Positions 1 through 7,101 are shown, numbered from the stretch's first letter. The stretch: DNA of 16,947 bases from an uncultured Acidimicrobiaceae bacterium (GCA_937975915.1 CALJTY010000020.1:1-16947); one strand, 5' to 3'. Program-made: numbers and translations. Notes: generated from the letters alone by a model not told the origin.

Positions 1-757
1 CAGACACCGGACCTTCTTCAACAAGTTCTCCATGTCGCATTACGTACACGTAGGAGCAAACCCTCCTAACCACACTTAAATCATGGCTAATGAAAAGAAT
101 TGAGAGCTGCTCTTTTTCTCGGAGTTCAAGAAGAAGTTCAAGGATCAATGCCTGAACTGAAACATCGAGCCCAGACGTTGGTTCGTCGGCAATTAATAGA
201 CGGGGCCGATAGATAAGGGCTCTTGCAATACATACTCGTTGCGCTTGACCACCACTGAGTTGATGAGGGTACGAGTGCAGAAGAGCCCTGTCCAAGTGAA
301 CACGATCCATCAAATCCTCATCAGTTATCCAGTGAGTTCTTTCTGGGAAAATTTTTCTTAATTCTTTGAATCCTGCTACAACTTTTTGACGCGGGTCAAG
401 TGAGGCGTGCGGATTCTGAAAGATAATTTGAACGTCACCACGAATGTTTCTAAGTTCTTCTTTGTCTAGCCCGAGAATGCTTTTACCTAAAAAAAGTATT
501 TCTGATGCCTCGACAGGTAGCAGCCCAGTTGTCGCAAGTGCAAGCGATGTTTTCCCTGAGCCAGACTCACCCACCACACCGACGACTGATGCAGCGGGTA
601 CGACGAATGAAATTTTATTTACAGCTCTAGTGCCTCGATAAGAAACCGAAACATCATTTGCTACAAGAACTGCGTTGTTGGATGCAACACGTCCGATCTG
701 TGAACCCTCGAAATGAGAGTTCACAGATCGGACGTCCGCATTGCTTTTTGGAACCAT
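1..757 (-). CDS. ABC transporter ATP-binding protein, oligopeptide/dipeptide type (3' end outside window)
   Basis: The frame is open from an ATG at 757 to the left edge, giving 252 residues without a stop. All nucleotide-binding-domain motifs are visible: Walker A GESGSGKTS (63-71), Q-loop QNPHASLDP (Q114), signature LSGGQ (167-171), Walker B LLIADEP with catalytic E192, and switch His ISHD (H225). The QNPHASLDPR wording is typical of the OppD/OppF/DppD/DppF group, which powers uptake of peptides or other small solutes delivered by a family-5 binding protein. Such a binding-protein gene lies 33 bases upstream on the same strand, so the two probably share a transcript. The ATPase domain proper begins near residue 30. 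The 29-residue N-terminal extension is partly encoded by a long perfect hairpin, and the only later in-frame start (GTG, codon 12) lies inside that hairpin. Whether this is the D or F type subunit is not decidable here. Confidence 0.93.
   Translation of the reverse strand, partial: MVPKSNADVRSVNSHFEGSQIGRVASNNAVLVANDVSVSYRGTRAVNKISFVVPAASVVGVVGESGSGKTSLALATTGLLPVEASEILFLGKSILGLDKEELRNIRGDVQIIFQNPHASLDPRQKVVAGFKELRKIFPERTHWITDEDLMDRVHLDRALLHSYPHQLSGGQAQRVCIARALIYRPRLLIADEPTSGLDVSVQALILELLLELREKEQLSILFISHDLSVVRRVCSYVYVMRHGELVEEGPVS
689..735. repeat. Perfect 17-bp inverted repeat (hairpin) inside the 5' end of the ATPase gene
   Basis: The arms at 689-705 and 719-735 are perfect reverse complements of 17 bases. 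After one mismatch (706/718) three further pairs form (707-709 with 715-717), leaving a 5-base loop. The structure encodes residues 8-23 of the ABC ATPase reading frame and lies about 55 bases downstream of the binding-protein stop codon. There is no T-tract on either side, so it does not look like a standard intrinsic terminator. By analogy with stem-loops that follow binding-protein genes in other ABC operons, it may protect the upstream mRNA or lower expression of the ATPase. That role is an inference. Confidence 0.9.
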
Positions 758-790
758 TAGTAATTAATTCTTTACCTATTTTTTCTTAAA

Positions 791-2329
791 TTATTTGTAG
801 CTGAGCGTGAAGTAGGTGTAACGGTTCACTGGCGTCAACTTCCAACCAGTCACATTTGTGGCCATTACGTCCATCTTCGTTGTTGAGTAAAGCGGTACGT
901 AGCAGTGGTCATCAACAACCGCCTGCTTATCCATCAATTGCCAAATCTTGTCCGCTGCTGCGTCACTTGAAGCAAGAGCAGTTGCCTGCTCAGTGTCAAA
1001 TCGTGGGTCGTTGCAGTTCTGAGTGATTGAATTAGAGGTGAGGAACCCTTGTGACAAGAAGGCGGGGGTAGGTGCATTTGGCACAACCGACATAATGTAC
1101 AAACCGGTCTGCGTTCCACCAATGATTGCTCCTACAAGTGCACCATAGGTCACTGGAGTCAAAATTGGCTTAAGTCCAATCTTGGTTAGTTGCGAAGCAA
1201 TTGCCTGAGCAACTAAGTCAATGTCTGGAAGTAGTCCAATTGGGTATGACAAGAGAAAACTCTTGTCACCCTTGTAATTCTTAACGATTGCCTTGGCATC
1301 AGTAGTGTTTAGTTTCACAGCAGTGATGTTTTGAACTGTTGGGTTAACAGTTAAAAGACTCTTCTGCTCAACAACTTGCCCCTTAAAAATTCCTGTAGCA
1401 ATTGCATGGCGATCGATTGTTTCTGCGACTGCCTTGCGAATTGAAGCATTGTCAAATGGGGCAACCTGTGTAACTAGGAAAGCATCATTGCTTCGGGCTA
1501 CCGGTGTCTTCACCACATTTAAGCCAGTAAGTCCAACAACGCTTGATGGTGGTTCGTCAAATGAAACCTGTGCTGTTCCGCTCTGCACTAGACCAAGTCG
1601 TGTGGTTGGGTCTGTCTGCCAAATAAATGTTAGCGAACTAACTTTGCCTGCGCCATCCCAACAATCTGGGTTCGGAACAACTGTGTAGCTCACACCAGAA
1701 ACAGCAGAGCTAAACATGTATGGTCCAGTTCCAATTAGGTGATTACTGAAGTCACGTGATGTACCAGCTGCGTAAGCAGTAGGTGGCAGCATGTAAACAG
1801 TCGTAAGTAGTAGTGGCAAGTCATTTAATGGTGAAGACGTCACAACCTTGAATGTTGTTGGATCCACAACTGTTGCTGAAGTCACAGGTGCAAAGTATCC
1901 GGCAAGAATTGCTTTTGGATCCTTAGTTGCTGTGTTTTGCAGAATTGAGAATACCGCTGCAGCTGCATCAGCTTTTTCACCATTTGTAAATGAGATGCTC
2001 GGACGAAGTGTGAAGATCCACGTTGTTGCATTTTTGTGAATCCAAGAAGTTACTAGTCCCGTTGAAACCGGCTTTAATGATTTGGAGTCATAGTTGATTA
2101 GTGGTTCCAATACAGAGTCCCAAATCATTCCACCAGATCTTGCCCCTTCGATTGGATCAAAAGTAGACGGCATCGCAGGCAATGCAAGCGTCATACCTGG
2201 TCCCGCTGCGCGTACTTCCTTCATTGGCGCACCAATCGTGAACGCCATGATCATCATCAAAAGTGCAAGCACCCCTGTAAATATTTTGCGATTCCCTGTG
2301 CTGAAACCGTGTGTGCTATTTCCGTTCAT
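791..2329 (-). CDS. Secreted ABC transporter substrate-binding protein, family 5 (SBP_bac_5)
   Basis: The product is about 512 residues. It has a Sec signal peptide: basic NRK near residue 13, a hydrophobic stretch at about 16-34, and a likely cleavage after VRA near residue 41. A family-5 periplasmic-binding fold follows: the TFDPIEG opening, the VLEPLINYD segment, then WIFTLRPSISFTNGEKADA, matching the usual 'L...vkFhdGtpltA' block. This family captures peptides, nickel or other small solutes; the ligand cannot be read from sequence. I chose the ATG at 2329 because a six-G Shine-Dalgarno run sits 5 bases upstream. The longer frame would begin with a TTG at 2422 that is the first half of a TTGACA -35 box, so that start would be upstream of the transcript. 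No Cys follows the signal peptide, so this is not a typical lipoprotein, which is unusual for a binding protein in a Gram-positive lineage. An ABC ATPase follows in the same direction. Confidence 0.92.
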   Translation of the reverse strand: MNGNSTHGFSTGNRKIFTGVLALLMMIMAFTIGAPMKEVRAAGPGMTLALPAMPSTFDPIEGARSGGMIWDSVLEPLINYDSKSLKPVSTGLVTSWIHKNATTWIFTLRPSISFTNGEKADAAAAVFSILQNTATKDPKAILAGYFAPVTSATVVDPTTFKVVTSSPLNDLPLLLTTVYMLPPTAYAAGTSRDFSNHLIGTGPYMFSSAVSGVSYTVVPNPDCWDGAGKVSSLTFIWQTDPTTRLGLVQSGTAQVSFDEPPSSVVGLTGLNVVKTPVARSNDAFLVTQVAPFDNASIRKAVAETIDRHAIATGIFKGQVVEQKSLLTVNPTVQNITAVKLNTTDAKAIVKNYKGDKSFLLSYPIGLLPDIDLVAQAIASQLTKIGLKPILTPVTYGALVGAIIGGTQTGLYIMSVVPNAPTPAFLSQGFLTSNSITQNCNDPRFDTEQATALASSDAAADKIWQLMDKQAVVDDHCYVPLYSTTKMDVMATNVTGWKLTPVNRYTYFTLSYK

Positions 2330-2395
2330 TAAAACCCCCCAATAGGCCATGACTAATTGACTGCCGGTTCTTGGATTCCCAAGTACTGAAGCATG

Positions 2396-2422
2396 TTTAT
2401 ACCTTCCGGTTGGTATTGTCAA
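2396..2422 (-). promoter_or_regulatory. Promoter of the substrate-binding-protein gene
   Basis: On the minus strand a perfect TTGACA (2417-2422) is followed 15 bases later by TATAAA (2396-2401). The spacer is slightly short but both boxes are strong. The predicted leader is about 60 nucleotides and ends with the G-rich Shine-Dalgarno sequence at 2335-2340. The 180-base gap 2330-2509 separates this gene from the divergent hydrolase gene and should also hold that gene's promoter, which I could not place confidently. Confidence 0.6.
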
Positions 2423-2509
2423 GTTAAATGAGAAATTCCTTCTGTTTTATGGGATTTAAAGGGTTTAATAGCAACATTTCGTACGGTATTCGATCTAAAG
2501 GCTCAAAAA

Positions 2510-3376
2510 ATGCAATCATTTCACTTCGAATTTCCAACAAGCGATGGTCTAAAACTCGCTGCGACAGCAATGGGCAAGGAGGATGGGGGGGCAGTTTTAT
2601 TCCTTCACGGGCTAGGGCAAACGAGACATGCATGGGATTTGACCATGGATGTTGTTGCTCGAAGTGGATGGCGTGCCTACTCCTTTGATCTTCGAGGACA
2701 TGGTGAGAGTGAATGGGACCCTAAAGGTGACTACACGATTGACGCACTTTGTAGAGACTGCATTGAGTTCGTTGAGAGTCTTCCAGCCACACCAGTGATT
2801 GTTGGTGCATCGTTAGGAGGAATCATTTCGCTTCTAAATGAAGCAAGTGTCACCAAAGAATTCTCTCGTGGTCTCATTTTGGTCGATGTAACACCACAAA
2901 TGAACCAACTTGGTGTTGAAAGAATTAAGAACTTCATGCGATCTGGACTCGATGGATTTTCGTCACTCGAAGAAGCTGCCGCCGCAATTGCGCAATATAT
3001 TCCAACACGAAAACCATCGTTAAATACCAACGGGCTCAGAAAAGTACTACGTGAAAAAAATGGTCGTTGGCGCTGGCACTGGGACCCTCTCCTACTAAGC
3101 GACACCAGAAATCATGAGGTTGACGTTGAAATCCCAAAGAAACTCGAAGGTGCACTAGAAAAAGTAGACGTACCTGTCATGTTGGTGCGTGGGCTACTTA
3201 GCGACGTTGTTGACGATAGTTCGGTCGCAGACTTTATTAAACGCAAGCCAAGTGCCAAACTTATAAACATCCCCGATGCGTCTCACATGATTGCTGGGGA
3301 CAAGAATGATGTTTTCACGGCTTCTGTGATGGAGTTCTTGAACCAATTTAAAATAGACTCATCCCCCACGCGATAA
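2510..3376 (+). CDS. Alpha/beta-fold hydrolase
   Basis: The product is 288 residues with the standard alpha/beta-hydrolase layout. An oxyanion HGLG motif is at 33-36 and the strand-turn DLRGHGES at 60-67. The nucleophile elbow GASLGG has Ser101. The probable acid is Asp232 in RGLLSD, and the catalytic His259 lies in DASHM. An intact triad argues for an active esterase, lipase or related C-O/C-C bond hydrolase. The substrate is unknown; the family is too broad to say more. There is no signal peptide, so it should be cytoplasmic. The ATG is preceded by a modest AAAGG about 9 bases upstream. It is transcribed away from the ABC transporter gene cluster and converges on glnK. The position next to the transporter could mean the hydrolase acts on an imported compound, but that is speculation. 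Confidence 0.9.
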   Translation: MQSFHFEFPTSDGLKLAATAMGKEDGGAVLFLHGLGQTRHAWDLTMDVVARSGWRAYSFDLRGHGESEWDPKGDYTIDALCRDCIEFVESLPATPVIVGASLGGIISLLNEASVTKEFSRGLILVDVTPQMNQLGVERIKNFMRSGLDGFSSLEEAAAAIAQYIPTRKPSLNTNGLRKVLREKNGRWRWHWDPLLLSDTRNHEVDVEIPKKLEGALEKVDVPVMLVRGLLSDVVDDSSVADFIKRKPSAKLINIPDASHMIAGDKNDVFTASVMEFLNQFKIDSSPTR

Positions 3377-3406
3377 ACATGTAATCGATCGAAGGGTTAT
3401 TCACTA

Positions 3407-3448
3407 ACCCCTGGCCTGGAGCGGTTACCCCTTCCCCAGGCCAGGGGT
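3407..3448. terminator. Bidirectional hairpin between convergent hydrolase and glnK genes
   Basis: A perfect 13-bp inverted repeat (3407-3419 with 3436-3448) with a 16-base loop lies between two genes that end towards each other. It is G+C rich and would form in RNA from either strand. No T-run follows on either side, so termination efficiency is uncertain. The hairpin is bordered by an 8-base direct repeat, TATTCACT, at 3398-3405 and 3448-3455. Confidence 0.65.
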
Positions 3449-3456
3449 ATTCACTG

Positions 3457-3798
3457 CTACTTAACTGCGTCAGGACCGCGCTCGCCGGTACGGATTCGTA
3501 CCACGTGCTCGATGTCTGAGATCCAAACTTTTCCGTCACCGTGAATCTCTGTCTTAGCTGCGTCCACAATCGTGTCGCAAATCTTTTCAGCTGCTTCATC
3601 GGTGCAGGCAATTTCAATACGAATCTTGTCGACGAAGTCAAACTCGTATTCCTTACCGCGATAAATCTCAATGTGTCCTCCGGTACGACCGAATCCACGA
3701 ACCTGTGAAACGGTCATGCCGTTAACGCCAAGTGCCTTTACAGCAACCTTGACTTCATCGAGCTTGAACGGCTTTACAACTGCAGTAACTAATTTCAT
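3457..3798 (-). CDS. glnK: Nitrogen regulatory protein P-II, copy 1 (downstream cassette)
   Basis: This is a 113-residue P-II protein, the usual length. The T-loop region GFGRTGGHIEIYRGKEYEFD carries Tyr51 (in KEYEF), the family's uridylylation or adenylylation site, and Tyr46. The B-loop HGDGKVW (86-92) supplies ATP-binding residues, and the C-terminal RIRTGERGPDA matches the family C-loop. P-II trimers bind ATP/ADP and 2-oxoglutarate and, in the GlnK subgroup, plug the cytoplasmic pore of Amt channels. Linkage to an amt gene identifies it as GlnK-like. The stop codon of the preceding amt gene (TAA) is part of this gene's Shine-Dalgarno sequence (TAAGGA, 6 bases before ATG), so translation is probably coupled. 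It is very similar to copy 2 but differs in the 61-84 segment and ends in Lys. Confidence 0.97.
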   Translation of the reverse strand: MKLVTAVVKPFKLDEVKVAVKALGVNGMTVSQVRGFGRTGGHIEIYRGKEYEFDFVDKIRIEIACTDEAAEKICDTIVDAAKTEIHGDGKVWISDIEHVVRIRTGERGPDAVK

Positions 3799-3807
3799 GA
3801 TTGATCC

Positions 3808-5223
3808 TTACTTGTTGTCCGAGTGAGTGTGACTTGGTGTGAGAACTGGCTCACCAAATGTTGGGTCTGGGAATGCTTCTTCATCGTGGATTGCGAGGTC
3901 ACCAATTGCCAGTGTCTCATCTGATTCACGAAGTCCTCCAACGAGGAACTTCACCAGATAGAAGATCACTGCGGTGCCAACTGCGGTGTATCCAATTACC
4001 CATAGGGCAGCCAAGAACTGCTCCCAGAGCTGGTGGAATGAGTGGGTGTAGAACCAACCACCAACCGAGAATCCACCTGGTGCCTTGAAGTTTGATCCAG
4101 ATACGCCGTAGACCGACATGCTTGGGTCTGCAACAACACCAATCATTAGTCCACCAATCAGACCGGCGATTCCGTGGGTGTAGATAACGCCCATTGCGTC
4201 GTCAACTTTTGAGAATGGACGAATGCGTGACAGGTAATTCCATGAAACCCAAACAACTGAAGATGAAACAAGTCCAACAACCATTGCGCCAGTTCCATTT
4301 ACGAATCCAGCACTTGGGGTAATGGCTACGAGGCCACAAAGCATTCCGTTGATGACACCTAGGAAGGTTGGCTTCTTCTGACGTGAGAAGAACATGTCCA
4401 TTAGTAGCCAAGTGAGAACACCTACTGCAGTTGCTACGTTCGTGTTGAGAACTGCACTAGCTGCATCAGCTCCCGCATAGAACGTTGCACCACCGTTAAA
4501 CCCGTTCCATCCAAGCCATAAGAACCCAGCACCAACTGCGACCATCATTAGGTTGCTCGGGAATGCGTTCTCACGGTCTTGCCAGCGGCGAGGTCCAACA
4601 ATTGCGGCTCCAACGAATGCAGCAATTCCTGCACTCAAGTGAATGATGTATCCACCTGCAAAGTCAACGGCACCCTTTTGTGCGAAGAATCCACCACCCC
4701 ACATCAGTGCCGCATTAATGCAGTACACCATGGTGATCCAGAGCGGAACAATGAGCAGCCATGCCTTGAACTTAAGTCGACCAACTAGACCACCAAGGAA
4801 TAACAGTGGTGTGATTGCGGCGAATACAAATTGGAAGTACGCGAGCGTTGCCGTCGGGAAGTGGAACGGAATAAGTGTGTTCGCCCCTGACACCGCTTGA
4901 CCCTGTTCAGCACCTGATGTTGAAAGAGGTGTGAAGTGCCCTACAAATCCGCTCCAGAACGATCCAGTTGGACCAAAGTGTGAAAGTTGACCGAAGGCCA
5001 TGTTGTAACCCCAGAGCATCCACACCACGAGCGTGATGGAGAATCCGGTGAACACCATCAGCATGGTGTTCACAATCCACTTCTTTCTCACTAGTCCTCC
5101 GTAGAGAACAGCAAGTCCTGGAAGGCTCATTAAGCCCACCAGGGTCGCAGAAATAAGTTGCCAGGTATTGTCGGCTGGGTTTAACCAGCTTGGATACGGA
5201 ATTATGGTCGTTGCAGCTAACAC
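3808..5223 (-). CDS. amtB: Ammonium transporter Amt, copy 1 (canonical His pair)
   Basis: This is a 471-residue polytopic membrane protein of the Amt/Mep/Rh family, which moves ammonium across the cytoplasmic membrane. The paired pore histidines are present: H195 in GGYIIHLSAG and H350 in YTHGIAGLIGG. Other family landmarks are FAAITPLLFLGG near 134-145, WLGWNGFNGG near 236-245, and a conserved acidic C-terminal tail. I choose the GTG at 5223: the GTG at 5229 that would open a 473-residue frame overlaps the Shine-Dalgarno AGGAG, whereas 5223 is spaced 5 bases from it. The second amt gene starts the same way. It heads the downstream amt-glnK cassette, with a 9-base gap before glnK. A GlnR-like box and a possible Shine-Dalgarno-masking hairpin lie upstream. 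Confidence 0.96.
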   Translation of the reverse strand: MLAATTIIPYPSWLNPADNTWQLISATLVGLMSLPGLAVLYGGLVRKKWIVNTMLMVFTGFSITLVVWMLWGYNMAFGQLSHFGPTGSFWSGFVGHFTPLSTSGAEQGQAVSGANTLIPFHFPTATLAYFQFVFAAITPLLFLGGLVGRLKFKAWLLIVPLWITMVYCINAALMWGGGFFAQKGAVDFAGGYIIHLSAGIAAFVGAAIVGPRRWQDRENAFPSNLMMVAVGAGFLWLGWNGFNGGATFYAGADAASAVLNTNVATAVGVLTWLLMDMFFSRQKKPTFLGVINGMLCGLVAITPSAGFVNGTGAMVVGLVSSSVVWVSWNYLSRIRPFSKVDDAMGVIYTHGIAGLIGGLMIGVVADPSMSVYGVSGSNFKAPGGFSVGGWFYTHSFHQLWEQFLAALWVIGYTAVGTAVIFYLVKFLVGGLRESDETLAIGDLAIHDEEAFPDPTFGEPVLTPSHTHSDNK

Positions 5224-5228
5224 GTCCA

Positions 5229-5245
5229 CTCCTTTTTATTAGGAG
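5229..5245 (-). promoter_or_regulatory. Possible hairpin masking the amtB copy 1 ribosome binding site
   Basis: In the minus-strand transcript CTCCT (plus 5241-5245) lies 7 bases before the Shine-Dalgarno AGGAG (plus 5229-5233) and is its exact complement. The 5-bp stem with a 7-base A-rich loop would hide the ribosome binding site. The stem is short, so it may be weak without a factor or longer-range pairing. The other amt gene lacks this arrangement. Confidence 0.4.
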
Positions 5246-5265
5246 AGGGCGACGCTGACCTCAGG

Positions 5266-5330
5266 TTTATACCTAGAGTGTGCCAAACCAAGATTTCTGG
5301 TTTGTTAGCGAAATGTTTCCTGCGTATTAA
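5266..5330 (-). promoter_or_regulatory. GlnR-like operator and -10 box upstream of amtB copy 1
   Basis: Reading the minus strand from 5330 down, four pentamers are each separated by 6 bases: TTAAT (5326-5330), GAAAC (5315-5319), CTAAC (5304-5308), GAAAT (5293-5297). This matches the alternating gTnAC / GaAAC layout with 6-base gaps known for actinobacterial GlnR, which activates amtB-glnK in streptomycetes. A TATAAA -10 candidate follows at 5266-5271, 21 bases after the last half-site, giving a leader of roughly 35 nucleotides. A 7-bp inverted repeat (5284-5290 / 5298-5304) overlaps the proximal half-sites. No convincing -35 box is seen, which fits an activated promoter. Confidence 0.6.
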
Positions 5331-5337
5331 CTAAAAA

Positions 5338-5676
5338 CTAAACCGCTTCGGGGCCGTGTTCGTCAGTGCGAATTCGAACAACGTGACTTACGTCGGTAAC
5401 CCAAACTTTGCCGTCGCCATGAATGTCAGTTCGCGCTGCGTTCACAATGGCATCGACAATTACATCGACCGACTCATCAGTACAGACAATGTCGATTTGA
5501 ATCTTGTCAACGAAGTCAAACTCGTATTCTTTACCGCGATAGATCTCAATGTGACCACCAGTGCGCCCAAATCCTCGGACCTGTGACACAGTCATTCCCG
5601 AGACGCCAACTTCTTTAACTGCGACTTTTACCTCGTCAAGTTTGAACGGCTTTACAATTGCTGTTACTAGCTTCAT
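5338..5676 (-). CDS. glnK: Nitrogen regulatory protein P-II, copy 2 (upstream cassette)
   Basis: This is a 112-residue P-II protein with an intact T-loop (Tyr46, Tyr51 in KEYEF), a B-loop HGDGKVW and a C-terminal RIRTDEHGPEA. The first 60 residues are almost the same as in copy 1, including the whole T-loop, so both should be able to contact an Amt and be modified at Tyr51. Differences cluster in the 61-84 region (IDIVCTDESVDVIVDAIVNA versus a more basic version in copy 1) and at the C-terminal tail (TDEHG versus TGERG), where ligand response could differ. A strong Shine-Dalgarno AAGGAG starts in the preceding amt stop codon. The gene ends about 8 bases before the GlnR-like box of the next cassette. 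Confidence 0.97.
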   Translation of the reverse strand: MKLVTAIVKPFKLDEVKVAVKEVGVSGMTVSQVRGFGRTGGHIEIYRGKEYEFDFVDKIQIDIVCTDESVDVIVDAIVNAARTDIHGDGKVWVTDVSHVVRIRTDEHGPEAV

Positions 5677-5685
5677 TGTCTCTCC

Positions 5686-7101
5686 TTAGACGTTGTCACT
5701 GTGCAAGTGACTTGGTGTTCCAACTGGCTCACCGAATGTTGGATCTGGGAATGCTTCTTCATCATGAATTCCAATGTCACCGAGGGCAAGGTTTTCATCA
5801 CTTTCACGCAACCCTCCTACGAGGAACTTAACCAAGTAGAACACGAATGCAGTTCCAACGGCGGTGAAAGCAGCTACCCAGAGAGCAGCAAGGAATTGCT
5901 CCCATAGTTGGTGAAATGAGTGCGTGTAGAACCAGCCGCCAACCGAGAAACTTCCCGGACCATTGAACTTCGGACCTGTCGTTCCGTAGACAGCCATCTT
6001 CGGATCAGACACGAGTCCAATCAAGAGTCCACCGATAAGCCCTGCGAATCCGTGCGTGTGAATAACACCAAGCGCATCATCAACTTGGGAGAATGGCCGA
6101 ATGCGCGACAGATAGTTCCATGAGCACCAAACCAGTGCTGACGAAACAAAGCCAACAACCATTGCGCCAATGCCATTGACAAATCCTGCAATAGCCGTCA
6201 CTGCTACAAGACCACAGAGCATTCCGTTCGTGGCACCCAAGAATGTTGCTTTCTTTTGTCTGGAGAAATACATGTCCATAAGAACCCATGTGAGCAGACC
6301 AACTGCTGAAGAAACGTTTGTATTGAGAATGGCACTCGCAGCGTTGGTGCCGGCGTAGAACACTGCGCCACCGTTGAAACCGTTCCAGCCCAGCCACAAG
6401 ATTCCAGCACCTACGGCTGTCATCATGAGATTGCTCGGAAACGCATTCTCTCGGTCTTGCCAGCGACGTGGGCCAACAATTGCGGCGCCAACAAATCCAG
6501 CCACACCTGCGCTGAGTTCAATTACAAAGCCACCCGCGTAGTCAACAACACCCTTTTGAGCTAGAAATCCACCGTTCCAAATAAGTGCGGCATTGACGCA
6601 GTACACAACCGTTATCCATAGCGGAACAATCAACAGCCACGCTTTGAATTTAAGTCGACCAACAAGTCCACCAAGAAAAATTAACGGCGTAATGGCTGCG
6701 AACGTAAATTGAAAATACGCAAATGTTGCGGTTGGAAAATGAAATGGGATCAACGTATTAGCGCCTGAAACTGTTTGTCCTTGTTCCGAACTTGCCGTGG
6801 CGAGCGGTGTGGCATGTCCAATGAAGCCACTCCAGAACGAACCGGTTGGGCCGAAGTGTGAAAGTTGACCGAAGGCCATGTTGTAGCCCCAGAGCATCCA
6901 CACAACAAGTGTCACTGAGAAACCTGTGAAGACCATCAGCATGGTGTTCACTATCCATTTATTTCTTACGAGTCCAGCGTAGAAAACGGCAAGACCAGGA
7001 ATGCTCATTAGCCCGACAAGCGTCGCGCAAATTAATTGCCAAGAGTTGTCAGCAGGGTTCAGCCAATGTGGATACGGAATAACGGAGGATGTTGTTAACA
7101 C
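5686..7101 (-). CDS. amtB: Ammonium transporter Amt, copy 2, with Glu at the first pore-His position
   Basis: This is 471 residues, collinear with and closely similar to copy 1, with the same FAAITPLIFLGG, WLGWNGFNGG and C-terminal tail. The first pore histidine is replaced: GGFVIELSAG has Glu195 (codon GAA, plus-strand 6517-6519) where copy 1 has His195. The second histidine is kept (H350 in HTHGFAGLIGG). Glu at this position is known from yeast Mep1/Mep3-type transporters, where it goes with different transport behaviour, so the substitution is compatible with function. I start at the GTG at 7101, 5 bases after AAGGGG; the GTG at 7107 overlaps that Shine-Dalgarno. It is the first gene of the upstream amt-glnK cassette. 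I see no GlnR-like box in the 46 bases upstream. Confidence 0.96.
   Translation of the reverse strand: MLTTSSVIPYPHWLNPADNSWQLICATLVGLMSIPGLAVFYAGLVRNKWIVNTMLMVFTGFSVTLVVWMLWGYNMAFGQLSHFGPTGSFWSGFIGHATPLATASSEQGQTVSGANTLIPFHFPTATFAYFQFTFAAITPLIFLGGLVGRLKFKAWLLIVPLWITVVYCVNAALIWNGGFLAQKGVVDYAGGFVIELSAGVAGFVGAAIVGPRRWQDRENAFPSNLMMTAVGAGILWLGWNGFNGGAVFYAGTNAASAILNTNVSSAVGLLTWVLMDMYFSRQKKATFLGATNGMLCGLVAVTAIAGFVNGIGAMVVGFVSSALVWCSWNYLSRIRPFSQVDDALGVIHTHGFAGLIGGLLIGLVSDPKMAVYGTTGPKFNGPGSFSVGGWFYTHSFHQLWEQFLAALWVAAFTAVGTAFVFYLVKFLVGGLRESDENLALGDIGIHDEEAFPDPTFGEPVGTPSHLHSDNV

Noticed and set aside
2330..2422. N-terminal extension of the substrate-binding protein to a TTG at 2422
   Set aside because: The TTG forms part of a TTGACA -35 box with TATAAA downstream, and a strong G-rich Shine-Dalgarno and signal peptide support the ATG at 2329.
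2424..2633. Small frames on both strands across the divergent promoter region (2424-2633 minus, 2428-2688 plus)
   Set aside because: Both run into the clear hydrolase gene in other frames, lack a ribosome binding site, and have no recognisable product.
5276..5283. TTGGCAC on the minus strand, like a sigma-54 -24 element
   Set aside because: No GC-containing -12 element at the right distance, and actinobacteria generally lack sigma-54.
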